Assembly: GCA_000719695.1 (NCBI GenBank)
Contig: JOHN01000034.1
Span: forward strand, 1-64,000
Source: Streptomyces sp. NRRL F-6131
GTDB lineage: Bacteria; Actinomycetota; Actinomycetes; Streptomycetales; Streptomycetaceae
Direction of reading: 5' to 3'
Length of the DNA: 64,000 nt
Shown here: positions 9,922 to 18,614 of the stretch, one piece after another
Numbering within the stretch: position 1 is the stretch's first letter
Layout: each line of letters begins with the position of its first letter
Notes under the pieces: model-generated
Databases searched by the model: none
Told to the model about the DNA's origin: nothing
The model's input: the letters and a program-made list of their open reading frames with translations, nothing else
Program-made: the position numbers and the translations under genes

Positions 9922-11238
9922 ATGGACGCCACTTCCGTGCCCGCGGCCGGCTCGACCGCGCTGCTCACCGACCGCTACGAGCTCACCATGCTGCAGGCCG
10001 CCCTGCGCAGCGGAGCGGCGCACCGCCACTCCGTCTTCGAGGTGTTCACCCGCCGGCTGCCCGCCGGCCGGCGCTACGGCGTGGCCGCCGGCACCGGGCG
10101 GGTCCTGGACGCCGTGGAGAACTTCCGCTTCACCTCCGCCCAGCTCGACTGGCTCGCCGCCGGGCGGGTCGTCGACGAGGAGACCCTGCGCTACCTCGCC
10201 GACTACCGGTTCACCGGCGACATCCACGGCTACCCCGAGGGCGAGGTCTACTTCCCCGGCTCCCCGCTGCTCACCGTCGAGGGCAGCTTCGCCGAGGCGG
10301 TGATCCTGGAGACGGTGATCCTCTCGATCCTCAACCACGACTCGGCGATCGCCGCCGCCGCCTCCCGGATGACCTCCGCGGCCGGCGACCGCCCGGTGAT
10401 CGAGATGGGGGCCCGGCGCGCGCACGAGCGGGCCGCCGTCGCCGCCGCCCGCGCCGCCTACGTGGCCGGCTTCGCCGCCACCTCCGACCTGGAGGCCGGC
10501 TTCACCTACGGCATCCCGACCACCGGGACCGCCGCGCACGCCTTCACCCTCGTCCACGACAGCGAGCGGGACGCCTTCCGCGCCCAGATCGACTCGATGG
10601 GCCGGGGCACCACGCTGCTGGTCGACACCTACGACCTGCGCGAGGCCGTGGGCACCGCCGTCGAGGTGGCCGGCGCCGAGCTGGGCGCCGTCCGGATCGA
10701 CTCCGGCGACCTCACCCTGCTGGCCCACCGGGTCCGCCGCCAGCTCGACGAGCTCGGCGCCACCGACACCCGGATCATCGTCACCTCCGACCTCGACGAG
10801 TACGCGATCGCCGCGCTCGCCGCCGCCCCGGTGGACGGCTACGGCGTCGGCACCAGCCTGGTCACCGGCAGCGGGCACCCGACCTGCGCGATGGTCTACA
10901 AGCTGGTCGCCCGGGCCGCCGGCCCGGACGGCCCGCTGGTCCCGGTCGCCAAGCGCGCGGCCGGCGGCAAGACCAGCGTCGGCGGGCGCAAGTGGGCGGC
11001 CCGGCGCCCGGACGCGGACGGCGTCGCCGACGCCGAGGTGGTCGGCACCGGGCAGGTCCCGGCCGACCTGGCGGCGCACCTGGTGCAGGTGCCGCTGGTC
11101 AAGGCCGGCGAGGTGGTCGGCCGGGAGCCGCTGGAGACAGCCCGCGAGCGGCACGTCCGGGCCCGGGCCGCGCTGCCGCTGTCGGCCACCCAGCTCTCCA
11201 AGGGCGATCCGGTGCTGGCGACCGAGCTGCTGGTGTGA
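9922..11238 (+). CDS. pncB: Nicotinate phosphoribosyltransferase
   Basis: A 438-residue enzyme that makes nicotinate mononucleotide from nicotinate and PRPP in NAD salvage. It shows LLTDRYELTMLQAALRSG, RYGVAAGTGRVLDAVENF, the LNHDSAIAAAASRM segment, VIEMGARRAHE and DSGDLTLLAHRVRR. I chose the ATG at 9922 because the longer frame adds 44 unrelated residues. An AT-richer patch (9885-9920) with TTGACG at 9892 is the likely promoter area, though no -10 box is well spaced from it. pncA follows 180 bases downstream. Confidence 0.93.
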   Translation: MDATSVPAAGSTALLTDRYELTMLQAALRSGAAHRHSVFEVFTRRLPAGRRYGVAAGTGRVLDAVENFRFTSAQLDWLAAGRVVDEETLRYLADYRFTGDIHGYPEGEVYFPGSPLLTVEGSFAEAVILETVILSILNHDSAIAAAASRMTSAAGDRPVIEMGARRAHERAAVAAARAAYVAGFAATSDLEAGFTYGIPTTGTAAHAFTLVHDSERDAFRAQIDSMGRGTTLLVDTYDLREAVGTAVEVAGAELGAVRIDSGDLTLLAHRVRRQLDELGATDTRIIVTSDLDEYAIAALAAAPVDGYGVGTSLVTGSGHPTCAMVYKLVARAAGPDGPLVPVAKRAAGGKTSVGGRKWAARRPDADGVADAEVVGTGQVPADLAAHLVQVPLVKAGEVVGREPLETARERHVRARAALPLSATQLSKGDPVLATELLV

Positions 11239-11417
11239 CGACCGGTGTGACGACGGTTCGTGGACGGGGGAAGGGCCGGGCGTGCCCCGGGCCTTCCGCC
11301 CCCGGATGCCACTGCCTACAGTCGACCGTAGAGTTCCCCTCACACGGGCCCTGAGTTCCCCTCACGTCCCCGCTCCCCGTCCTCCGCAGGACCCCACCAG
11401 ACCGAGGAATCCCAGCC

Positions 11418-12008
11418 ATGCACCGGGCACTGATCGTCGTCGACGTGCAGAACGACTTCTGCGAGGGCGGCAGCCTGGCCGTCACGGGCGGGGCGGAGGT
11501 GGCCGCCGCGATCACCGACCTCATCGGCGAGTCGACCGCCGGCTATCAGCACATCCTCGCGACCCGCGACAACCACATCGACCCGGGCGACCACTTCTCC
11601 GACGAGCCCGACTACGTGCACAGCTGGCCGGTGCACTGCGTCGCGGGCACCGAAGGGGTCGGTTTCCACCCGAACTTCGCGCCGTCCGTCACCTCCGGGG
11701 CGATCGAGGCGGTCTTCGACAAGGGCGCCTACGCGGCGGCCTACAGCGGTTTCGAGGGCGTGGACGAGAACAACCGCGGGCCGGCCGAGTGGCTGCGCGA
11801 GCGCCAGGTCACCGAGGTGGACGTGGTCGGCATCGCCACCGACCACTGCGTCAAGGCCACCGCGCTGGACGCGGCACGGGCCGGGTTCACCACCCGGGTC
11901 CTGCTCGACCTGACCGCCGGGGTGGCCGCGGCCACCACCGCCGCGGCGCTCGACGAGCTGCGGGCGGCCGGGGTGGAGCTGGTCGGCACGCCGGTCGTCG
12001 GCGGCTGA
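11418..12008 (+). CDS. pncA: Nicotinamidase (isochorismatase fold)
   Basis: A 196-residue cysteine hydrolase that deamidates nicotinamide to nicotinate, the substrate of the preceding PncB. The triad is visible as D9 (VVDVQNDF), K102 (FDKGAY) and C144 (IATDHCVKATAL), with metal ligands D51, H53 and H59 in DNHIDPGDHF. A TAGAGT -10-like box lies at 11329-11334 inside a near-palindrome CTACAGTCGACCGTAG (11316-11331), so it may have its own promoter and operator as well as readthrough from pncB. Confidence 0.92.
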   Translation: MHRALIVVDVQNDFCEGGSLAVTGGAEVAAAITDLIGESTAGYQHILATRDNHIDPGDHFSDEPDYVHSWPVHCVAGTEGVGFHPNFAPSVTSGAIEAVFDKGAYAAAYSGFEGVDENNRGPAEWLRERQVTEVDVVGIATDHCVKATALDAARAGFTTRVLLDLTAGVAAATTAAALDELRAAGVELVGTPVVGG

Positions 12009-12038
12009 GCGGGGACGTCCGCCGCCGGGACGGCTCCG

Positions 12039-12120
12039 ACCGGTGCGGCTCCGGGTGCGGTGCGGCTCCGAGTGCGGGGTGCGGTGCGGCTCCGGGTGCG
12101 GGGTGCGCTCCGGGGTGCGT
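12039..12120. repeat. Imperfect GC-rich tandem repeat
   Basis: Three slightly diverged copies of a TGCGGCTCCGGGTGCGG-like unit, spaced irregularly by GGTGCGG runs, fill the space between pncA and the convergent gene. No function seen. Confidence 0.55.
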
Positions 12121-12132
12121 GGGCCGGGGCGC

Positions 12133-13161
12133 TCAGCGCTCGGTGACCAGCAGTTCCACCACGTCGGTGCCGCCCAGCCGGAACGCCTCGCGCAGTTCGG
12201 CGCCGACCGCGTCCGCGTCCCCGGTCAGACGCGCGCCGGAGACGTACACCACCCGGACCCCGAGGTACTCCATGCGGTGCTGGCCCCCGCGCACCCAGGC
12301 CGCCTCGCCCTCGCTGACGCAGCGCAGCTCCGAGTCGACCTCGACCGCGACGCCCGCCTGCGGCCAGTACAGGTCCGGGACGGCGACGTAGGTGCCGCCG
12401 CGCATCCGCAGCTCCGGGGAGGTCAGCGGGACGGGCAGCAGCCACTCGTCCACCAGCTCGCCGACCCGGTCCAGCACCCGGTCCCGCTCGGCGGCCAGCA
12501 GGCCGTCCAGCACGGCCCGCACCCGGGGCTCGGCGATCAGCCCGGACTCGGCCAGCTCGGCGGCCAACTCCCCCACCGAGCAGCGGAGCTCCGGTCGGCG
12601 GACCGCCTCGGAGAGCACCTCCCGGACCGGCGGCGGACCGGCCACCCCGCCGGCGGTCCACTCGGCGGAGGTCCACTCGCGCAGCGCGTCGGCCACCGCC
12701 CGGGCGACCGGCGCACAGGCCAGGCCGTGCACCGAGCGTGCCACCAACTCCCGCTCGGTGCGCCGGATCCTGACCTCGCCGGCGTCCTTCAGCCGGCGCT
12801 GGCGGGGCACCAGCACGTCCACCCCGGTGACCGCCGGCAACCGCGGCACGGCGGCGAAGCCGTAGAGCGCGAGCGCGGCCGCGCCGGTGATCACCGCCCC
12901 CTCGCGCCGGCCCTCCTCCCGCCCGTTCTGCGCCGCGTACAGCAGCGCGGCCCACATCCGCTGCTCCGGCGAGGGCTCGCCGCACTGCAGCAGGTAGACC
13001 CGGGGCAGCAGGCGCTGCCAGGGCCCACCGCGGCGGCAGTGCCCGCTGACGACCCGGGCCGGCACGCCGCGGGAGCGCAGCTGGCCGGCGGTGACGACGT
13101 TCTGCTGACGGCGCGCCAGTTCCTCCAGGGACGGCGGCGGCGTGGGAATCCGGTAGCTCAT
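12133..13161 (-). CDS. AbiEi-antitoxin-like / DUF559-like protein, orphan
   Basis: A 342-residue protein. The N-terminus (SLEELARRQQNVVTAGQLRSRGVPARVVSGHCRRGGPWQRLLPRVYLL) looks like the winged-helix domain of AbiEi-type antitoxins, followed by an AbiEi-like core (ITGAAALALYGFAAVPRL). The C-terminal third (YVAVPDLYWPQAGVAVEVDSELR, then RMEYLGVRVVYVS) resembles the DUF559/Vsr endonuclease fold, with D and ExD as possible metal ligands. No AbiEii nucleotidyltransferase toxin is adjacent. An in-frame ATG at 13221 exists; I prefer 13161, which has GGGGATGG upstream. Confidence 0.65.
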   Translation of the reverse strand: MSYRIPTPPPSLEELARRQQNVVTAGQLRSRGVPARVVSGHCRRGGPWQRLLPRVYLLQCGEPSPEQRMWAALLYAAQNGREEGRREGAVITGAAALALYGFAAVPRLPAVTGVDVLVPRQRRLKDAGEVRIRRTERELVARSVHGLACAPVARAVADALREWTSAEWTAGGVAGPPPVREVLSEAVRRPELRCSVGELAAELAESGLIAEPRVRAVLDGLLAAERDRVLDRVGELVDEWLLPVPLTSPELRMRGGTYVAVPDLYWPQAGVAVEVDSELRCVSEGEAAWVRGGQHRMEYLGVRVVYVSGARLTGDADAVGAELREAFRLGGTDVVELLVTER

Positions 13162-13267
13162 GCCGACACCATCCCCAACGCTCCGGAGCGCGTCCCGGGC
13201 GCCTGACGCACTGTTACCCAACCGTCGCGAAACCGGGACCAGCCCGCACTAAAGTCCTCATACCCTC

Positions 13268-13326
13268 ACTCATTCGGAGGAATGGGTGATCATCGTCTTG
13301 TCATACTCGATCATCCTCGATCAGTC
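13268..13326. repeat. Hairpin plus repeated GATCATC boxes upstream of gene 13418
   Basis: ACTCATTC/GAATGGGT (13268-13275 and 13280-13287) form an 8-bp hairpin with one wobble pair. It is followed by GATCATCGTC (13288), GATCATCCTC (13309) and GATCAGTC (13319). In an AT-richer spacer between divergent genes this looks like a cluster of protein-binding boxes. Confidence 0.4.
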
Positions 13327-13417
13327 ACCAGCCTGTCTGACCGTGCGTGACCAAGCACATACGGCGAAGTCACCTCCGGGCGTCACTCCAGCCCGCCGGA
13401 TTGCCTACCCTTAGTAC

Positions 13418-14248
13418 ATGTCACGTGACGAGACCGCCGGCCTCCGCGCGGCCCAGCTCCGCCTCGGACGCCTGCCCGGATACGTCCGCCGGCCGGACCC
13501 GGCCCGCCGCACCGGCGCAGAGGGCCATACGTACAAGAAGGGCTGGGAGGTCCGCTTCACCGCGCGCAGCGAAGCGGAGATAGCCGAGATCCGCGACCTG
13601 GTGGTCGCCGCCGGATTCGCGCCCGCCAGACCCTTCTTCAAGGGCCACCAGTTGATCCAGCCCGTCTACGGGATGGCAGCCGTCCAGGCCTATCTGGCGG
13701 CTAGACAGGTGGCCGAGGAACATGCGGCACGCACCGCCCACGAGCGGGCCCGCAGGGGCTCCGGGGCGGCCCGACTGCGGGCGGCCACCAAGGCCGCGCA
13801 CGACGCCGCGCACGAGGCCGCCCGGGAGGCGGCGCACGGGGCGCGGGAGGACCCCGGCCGCGGGACGGCGGAACGCGCGGCGCTCGACGGCGACGTGCTC
13901 GACGGCGGGCTGTTCGACGGCGGGCTGCTCGACGCCGACGTGCTCGACGCCGACGCGCCGGAGCATGACGCCGCGGACAGCCCGGAGACCGTGGAGAGCG
14001 CGGAGACCGTGGACCACGCGACGGCCGACGCCGGCACCGGCACCGAGGACACCCGGGACCGGGAGCACGACCACGAACGGGAGCGGCTGACGGCGGCCGC
14101 GGAGGTGGCCGCCGTCGCTGGGGCCGCGGCTGCGGCGGCCGCGCGACTGGCCCGGCGCCGAGCCGTCGAAGCCTTCCCCGCCCAGCTCGCCCGAAGCGCC
14201 GCACAGGACGACCGGGCCGTCCCGACGAAGACCCGCAACTCTACCTGA
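13418..14248 (+). CDS. Conserved hypothetical protein with repeat-rich C-terminus
   Basis: A 276-residue protein of unknown function. The first 95 residues are well ordered (KKGWEVRFTARSEAEIAEIRDLVVAAGF, then PFFKGHQLIQPVYGMAAVQAYL). The rest is low-complexity: an Ala/Arg-rich helix with repeated AHDAAHEAAREAAH, an acidic run built from LDGG/LDAD/VLDAD repeats (about residues 150-185), and an Ala-rich helix near residue 225. It is probably leaderless: TACCCT (13406-13411) ends six bases before the ATG and no Shine-Dalgarno sequence is present. Confidence 0.7.
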   Translation: MSRDETAGLRAAQLRLGRLPGYVRRPDPARRTGAEGHTYKKGWEVRFTARSEAEIAEIRDLVVAAGFAPARPFFKGHQLIQPVYGMAAVQAYLAARQVAEEHAARTAHERARRGSGAARLRAATKAAHDAAHEAAREAAHGAREDPGRGTAERAALDGDVLDGGLFDGGLLDADVLDADAPEHDAADSPETVESAETVDHATADAGTGTEDTRDREHDHERERLTAAAEVAAVAGAAAAAAARLARRRAVEAFPAQLARSAAQDDRAVPTKTRNST

Positions 14249-14790
14249 CAGTTCGTCAACTCTTTTCTCGTACACGGCGATCCGCCGACGAAGGGCCGGG
14301 CACGCGGGACGCGTGCGACGGGGCCGGCCCACCACCCCACCCCGCTCCGAGCTCCATCGCCGGGCCCCTTCCCGCGGCATCGCCGCAGCCCGGCCCGGCC
14401 CACCCAGCGCGCGAGCGGTGGTGCGCCCGGTGGTGCGGGCGCGGCTTCGCGCCGGAGGCGTGGACGGGAACCGCCGAACCGCTTACGGTGGCACATCACA
14501 CCCCCCGCGGTGGCGCACCGACCGGGTCCGCCGCCCCGGCCGCACCACCCCGCTGACCGGCCACGAAGCCTCACGCCCTCGCCTCTGACACCACTGCGCA
14601 GCACTCCTCGCCCCTCCGCCACCGCCGCACCGCGCGCCGGCCCTCCGTCCGGCCACCGCCGGAACCGGCCGCGCGGCGACGCCTTCCGGGCATTCCATCC
14701 GATTGGTAACCCAGCGCACCGAGCGCCTACCGTAGAGTGAGCACAGATGATCGACCGTCAGATGCCCATCTCACTTGCCGAGAAGCCGAG
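14249..14790. other. Noncoding stretch, 542 bases
   Basis: Several reading frames stay open because of GC content, but none has codon bias, a ribosome site and recognisable protein together. Near the right end TAGAGT (14733-14738), a common streptomycete -10 form, precedes the next gene; its -35 is not recognisable. Otherwise I see nothing. Confidence 0.5.
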
Positions 14791-15255
14791 ATGACCCAAC
14801 GTCATGACAGCACCGCCGAGCCGCCCCCGGGGCCCGGCGACCCTCCCGCCGTACCGCTGGAGTTCGCGGCCTTCTGCGAGCTGCACCGGCCCCGGTACCT
14901 CAGCTATGCCCGGGTCTGGCTGCCCGACCCGGACCGGGCGGCCGTCGCCGTCCAGCAGGCCTTCGCCGAAATCGCCGTCCACTGGCGCGAGTTGCTGGGC
15001 AGCTCCAACCCCACCGCGCTCGCCTGGCAGATCCTGCGCGGCACCGTCGGCGAACACACCCGGCAGACCGGCCTGCCCTCCGCCCGCTCCGGCGCCCAGG
15101 ACCGCCCCGGCCACGCCGCCGACGACGACCTCGCCATCCTGCACTACGTCGTCGGTCTCGCCGCGCCCGAGATCGCCGACGTCATCGGCACCGACACCGC
15201 CAGCGTCGCCGGCCGGCTCCGCCGCACGATGCTGCGCGAGGCCTCCGGCTGGTGA
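14791..15255 (+). CDS. Sigma-70-like protein (ECF-type fold, degenerate)
   Basis: A 154-residue protein with the outline of a small ECF sigma factor: FAAFCELHRPRYLSYARVWLPDPDRAAVAVQQAFAEIAVHW corresponds to region 2, and VVGLAAPEIADVIGTDTASVAGRLRRTMLREAS to the region 4 helix-turn-helix. The linker is short and the -10-melting residues are poorly kept, so it may be a regulator rather than a working sigma factor. No anti-sigma gene is adjacent. A GTG at 14737 in frame would add 18 residues, but it overlaps the TAGAGT box, so I use the ATG at 14791. Confidence 0.7.
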   Translation: MTQRHDSTAEPPPGPGDPPAVPLEFAAFCELHRPRYLSYARVWLPDPDRAAVAVQQAFAEIAVHWRELLGSSNPTALAWQILRGTVGEHTRQTGLPSARSGAQDRPGHAADDDLAILHYVVGLAAPEIADVIGTDTASVAGRLRRTMLREASGW

Positions 15256-15296
15256 GTCCGGGAGCCGCCCGGGGCCCTGCCGCCCCGCAGCGGCCC

Positions 15297-15344
15297 GCTC
15301 GAACCCGCGCTCGAACCCGCGCTCGGACCCGCTCTCGGACCCGC
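15297..15344. repeat. 12-bp tandem repeat, four copies
   Basis: GCTCGAACCCGC twice, then GCTCGGACCCGC and TCTCGGACCCGC, head to tail, immediately before the stop codon of the convergent DinB gene. It is probably a slippage product. Confidence 0.8.
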
Positions 15345-15354
15345 TCCGAGCCGA

Positions 15355-15963
15355 TCAGACCCGCTCGCCCGTCACGTCGTACAGGTGGTGGAGCGGATCG
15401 TGGATCAGGTAGCGGGAGAAGGACTCCACGGTGAAACGCGCCCCGTCGCTGCGGTTGCCGGTCCGGGCCCACTGCGCGCCCGCCACGCCCTCGAACGCCG
15501 CCGCCAGCACCTCCGCGGCCTCCGCCAGTTCCACCGCCACCACGGCCGGCCGCTGCTCGCCGTAGCGCTCGGCGACCGCGGTCTCGTCCTGGTCCCAGTT
15601 CGGGAACAGCGGGTCCACCTGCTCCAGCATCAGGTTCAGCCGGACGTCGAACAGCCGAAAGACGTCCCGGACATGGCACGCGTACTCGAGGTCCGACCAG
15701 ATCTCCGGGCGCGGCCGGCGGCGCAGCTCCTCCGGGTCACCGGCCAGCACCGCCGCCCAGCCCGCCGCGTTGGCCCGGATCATCCCGGCCACGTCCTCCC
15801 GCACCACCGCGCCGGCGTCCAGCCCGCAGTCGGCGCAGGGGCGCTCCAGCACCCAGGTCCAGTCCTTGGTGTCGGGAACGATCGCGTCGTCGGCCGACCC
15901 GGCGGCACCAGCGGTGGACTCGGGCGAGGTGGACTCGGGCGAGGTGTGCTCGGAATTGGTCAT
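15355..15963 (-). CDS. DinB-family protein
   Basis: A 202-residue four-helix-bundle protein of the DinB/MDMPI type. Histidines fit the metal site: ACHVRDVFRLFD in the second helix and HDPLHHLYDV near the end. Members include thiol-dependent S-transferases (bacillithiol or mycothiol), so a mycothiol-linked role is conceivable. The N-terminus is a low-complexity Thr/Ser/Pro/Glu tail with the repeat TSPES. It starts at ATG 15963 and is transcribed alone. Confidence 0.82.
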   Translation of the reverse strand: MTNSEHTSPESTSPESTAGAAGSADDAIVPDTKDWTWVLERPCADCGLDAGAVVREDVAGMIRANAAGWAAVLAGDPEELRRRPRPEIWSDLEYACHVRDVFRLFDVRLNLMLEQVDPLFPNWDQDETAVAERYGEQRPAVVAVELAEAAEVLAAAFEGVAGAQWARTGNRSDGARFTVESFSRYLIHDPLHHLYDVTGERV

Positions 15964-16064
15964 GCGCCCAGGATGGCGGCGGCCGGACCGCCCCCACCAG
16001 CGGCGTCAGCGCCAGCGGTCACCGAAATCCTGCCAGCCCGACGACCGGGCGCATCGCTCGCGGT

Positions 16065-16445
16065 CTACCGTTCCACCCGCTCGGCCTCGCGCGCGGCGAG
16101 CAGCTCGGCCAGATTGGCCCGGCTCCAGTCGCACAGCGCGTCCATCGGCCCCAGCAGCGTCCGACCCAGCGGCGTCAACGCGTACTCCACCCGCGGCGGG
16201 TTCTCCGCGAACTCCGTCCGCTCCACCACACCGTCCTGCTCCAACGACCGCAAGGACTCGGTCAACACCTTCGCCGTGATCCCCACCAACGGCACCCGCA
16301 GCTCCGTGAACCGGCGCGGACCGCCCTCCAGACAGCGCAGGATCCGCCACGCCCACTTCTTCCCGCCCAGCACCGGCACCGTCGGCACCGGGCAGTCCGG
16401 GTCGAAGAGGTCCGGAGGCAGCGGTGCGGGCACGGTCCGAGTCAT
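16065..16445 (-). CDS. HxlR-family transcriptional regulator
   Basis: A 126-residue winged-helix regulator with the family layout KKWAWRILRCLEGGPRRFTELRVPLVGITAKVLTESLRSLEQDGVVERTEF..PPRVEYALTPLGRTLL. HxlR proteins are dimeric and often sense aldehydes, quinones or oxidants, repressing a divergent gene. It is divergent from the NAD(P)-binding protein gene, with 130 bases between starts, which is the likely target. Confidence 0.9.
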   Translation of the reverse strand: MTRTVPAPLPPDLFDPDCPVPTVPVLGGKKWAWRILRCLEGGPRRFTELRVPLVGITAKVLTESLRSLEQDGVVERTEFAENPPRVEYALTPLGRTLLGPMDALCDWSRANLAELLAAREAERVER

Positions 16446-16474
16446 GCCCCGACGGTAACCGAGCCGACGCCCCC

Positions 16475-16498
16475 GCCGGTACCGTTGAAGTAACCGGC
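16475..16498. promoter_or_regulatory. Possible HxlR operator
   Basis: GCCGGTACC (16475-16483) faces GTAACCGGC (16490-16498) as an imperfect inverted repeat between the divergent hxlR-type gene and its neighbour. A further GGTAACCG copy lies at 16454-16461. Position and symmetry suit an HxlR dimer. Confidence 0.4.
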
Positions 16499-16575
16499 AC
16501 CCCCCGGTCTACCGTCACCTCCACGACGGGCGGCCCCCCTTGGCCCCCCGCACCGACCCACCGACGGAGACCGCC

Positions 16576-17244
16576 GTGAACCCCACCCCCGCCACCACTG
16601 CCGCCACCACCGACGTCATCGTCTTCGGCGCCGGCGGCCAGGTCGGCCGCGCCGTGATCGCCGAAGCCCGACGCCGCGGCCTGACCGTCACCGCCGCCGT
16701 CCGCACCCCCGAACGGCACGCCGACCTCGCCGGCCCCGGGATCACCCTCGTCCCCTGCGACGTCACCGACCCCGCCGCCGTCGCCACCGCCGCCCACGGC
16801 CACGCCGCGGCCGTCAGCACCGTCTACACCCCCGACGTCCCCGCCGGGGACTTCTACCCCGCCGCGGCCCGCGCCCTGGTCACCGGCCTCGCCACCGCCG
16901 GCGTCCACCGCCTCGTCCACGTCGGCATCGGCACCACCCTGGAGACCGCCCCCGGCATCGCCGTCCACGACGACCCCGCCTTCCCGGAGGCCCACCGCGC
17001 CTTCTCCCTCGGCCACGCCGCCGCCGTCGACCTGCTCCGCGACGCCCCCACCACCCTCGACTGGGTCGTCGTCACCCCGCCCCTCGACCTCGACCGCACC
17101 GCCCCCGGCACCGGCCACTACCGCGTCGGCGGCCCGCAGGTCCTCGGCGAACGGATCGCCCAGGCCGACCTCGCCACCGCCGTCACCGACCAGCTCACCG
17201 GCCCGGCCACCCGCCATCGCGAGCAGATCGCCGTCGCCGCGTAG
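16576..17244 (+). CDS. NAD(P)H-binding oxidoreductase (atypical SDR, NmrA-like)
   Basis: A 222-residue Rossmann-fold protein. The nucleotide-binding loop is VIVFGAGGQVGRAVIAEARRRG near residue 15, with VTAAVRTPER following. The rest fits the SDR-a5/NmrA-like group, whose members act as quinone reductases or redox sensors. The GTG at 16576 has GGAGA six bases upstream; an upstream TTG lacks a ribosome site. It is divergent from the HxlR regulator, the classic arrangement for redox-responsive control. Confidence 0.83.
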   Translation: MNPTPATTAATTDVIVFGAGGQVGRAVIAEARRRGLTVTAAVRTPERHADLAGPGITLVPCDVTDPAAVATAAHGHAAAVSTVYTPDVPAGDFYPAAARALVTGLATAGVHRLVHVGIGTTLETAPGIAVHDDPAFPEAHRAFSLGHAAAVDLLRDAPTTLDWVVVTPPLDLDRTAPGTGHYRVGGPQVLGERIAQADLATAVTDQLTGPATRHREQIAVAA

Positions 17245-17248
17245 CCCC

Positions 17249-18523
17249 TCACCCCTGGTACGGCGGCCACTGCTGCTGCGGCGGCGGATACCCCTGGTAC
17301 GCCGCCGCGGCCCGCCGCCGCCGCCCCCGCAGCACCAGCGCCACCGCCACACCGCCCACCAGCACCACACCCGCGACCCCCGCCGCCGCCACCAGCACCC
17401 ACCGCACCCCGCGGTTCCCCCCGACCGCCACCGGCGGCGCCGCTACCGGCGACTCCCACACCTCCTCCGACGGCGGCCCGCTCCCCGCCCCCGTCGGCAC
17501 CCCACCACGCGACTCCACCCGCCCCACCAGCGGATTCTCCCGCGGCCCCCCGTCCACCGCCGGATTCACCTCCAACGCCTTCCCCGGCGCCAACACCCCG
17601 TACCCGTACCGATCACTCGGCACCGCCGACCCGTCCCCGGGCGCCGCGGCACTCTTGATCATCCGGTTGATCACCTGCCCGGCGGAGAGACTCGGATACT
17701 TCGCCCGGATCAGGGCGGCGGTGGCGGAGACGTAGGCGGTGGCCGCCGAGGTGCCGTTGCCGACGCCGTAACTCGAGGCGGATTTGGCGGTCGCCTGATA
17801 GACACCCACGCCAGAAGCCGTGATCGTGGTCTCGGGACCGTATGTCGACCGCTCCCAGAGTGTGGCCCGCTCGTTCACCGCGCCTACTGCCACCACCCCC
17901 GGAAACGCCGCCGGATACTCCACTGCTTCGCCGCCGTCACCGTCGTTTCCCGTAGAGGCCACCACCACGATGTCCTTGGCGATCGCATCCATGATCGCCG
18001 CACGCGCCTGGGAATCGAAACGGGAGATGCCACCGAGTGAGAGGTTGATGACCTTGGCGCCATGACCCGCCGCATATTGGACCGCCAGTGCCACGTCGGA
18101 CTGCTGCAGGTCCTGGCCTCTGTCGTTCCAGCGGATCCGCACAGGAAGAATCTTCGCCTTCGGGGCCAGGCCCATGACTCCGGCCTGCCCGTCATGCCCG
18201 TGACCTGCGATCAGGCTCGCGATCCCGGTCCCGTGCCCCTGTTCGTCCACCCGACCGTCCGTCTTGGCTCCGGAGAAGTCGACGCCGGGCAGCACCTGCC
18301 CACGAAGATCCTGATGATCCTGGTTGACGCCACTGTCCACGACCGCGACGACGACTCCGTCCCCCTGGCTCACCGGCCAGAGCTTCGTGTCCGCCTCGTA
18401 GGTTCGCAAGGGCCACTGCTGATCGCGGATCTGATCCGCTGAAGCGGGGAAGGAAGCCGGTCCCCACAGTAGGGCGCCGGCAGCCAGAACAGCCGCGCCT
18501 CGCGCCAGTCGACCACGCGCCAC
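17249..18523 (-). CDS. mycP: Type VII secretion-associated subtilisin-like protease (mycosin)
   Basis: A 424-residue membrane-anchored S8 protease. It has a signal peptide (residues 1-29, ending ASA), the catalytic triad D63 (VVDSG), H97 (GHGTGIAS) and S259 (NGTSAATAY), the oxyanion Asn in STGND (193), a Pro-rich linker, one membrane helix (about 377-399) and a Gln/Pro-rich cytosolic tail. Mycosins stabilise the ESX membrane complex and cut some substrates. The start is GTG 18523 with GAGGTGA upstream. Codons in the catalytic domain look less G/C-biased than in neighbouring genes. No eccB, C, D or E is in the window. Confidence 0.88.
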   Translation of the reverse strand: MARGRLARGAAVLAAGALLWGPASFPASADQIRDQQWPLRTYEADTKLWPVSQGDGVVVAVVDSGVNQDHQDLRGQVLPGVDFSGAKTDGRVDEQGHGTGIASLIAGHGHDGQAGVMGLAPKAKILPVRIRWNDRGQDLQQSDVALAVQYAAGHGAKVINLSLGGISRFDSQARAAIMDAIAKDIVVVASTGNDGDGGEAVEYPAAFPGVVAVGAVNERATLWERSTYGPETTITASGVGVYQATAKSASSYGVGNGTSAATAYVSATAALIRAKYPSLSAGQVINRMIKSAAAPGDGSAVPSDRYGYGVLAPGKALEVNPAVDGGPRENPLVGRVESRGGVPTGAGSGPPSEEVWESPVAAPPVAVGGNRGVRWVLVAAAGVAGVVLVGGVAVALVLRGRRRRAAAAYQGYPPPQQQWPPYQG

Positions 18524-18614
18524 CCGGTCACCTCATTCCGCCCAGCACCGTCCCGCAGGTCGGCGGCCTGCAGGACGCTCGATCGAATCAGCTGCCCTGA
18601 TCCGGACAGACTTG

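Noticed and set aside
12039..12120. CRISPR array
   Set aside because: The repeats are short, irregular and lack spacers of even length; the other repeat tracts in the window have the same character. No cas gene present.
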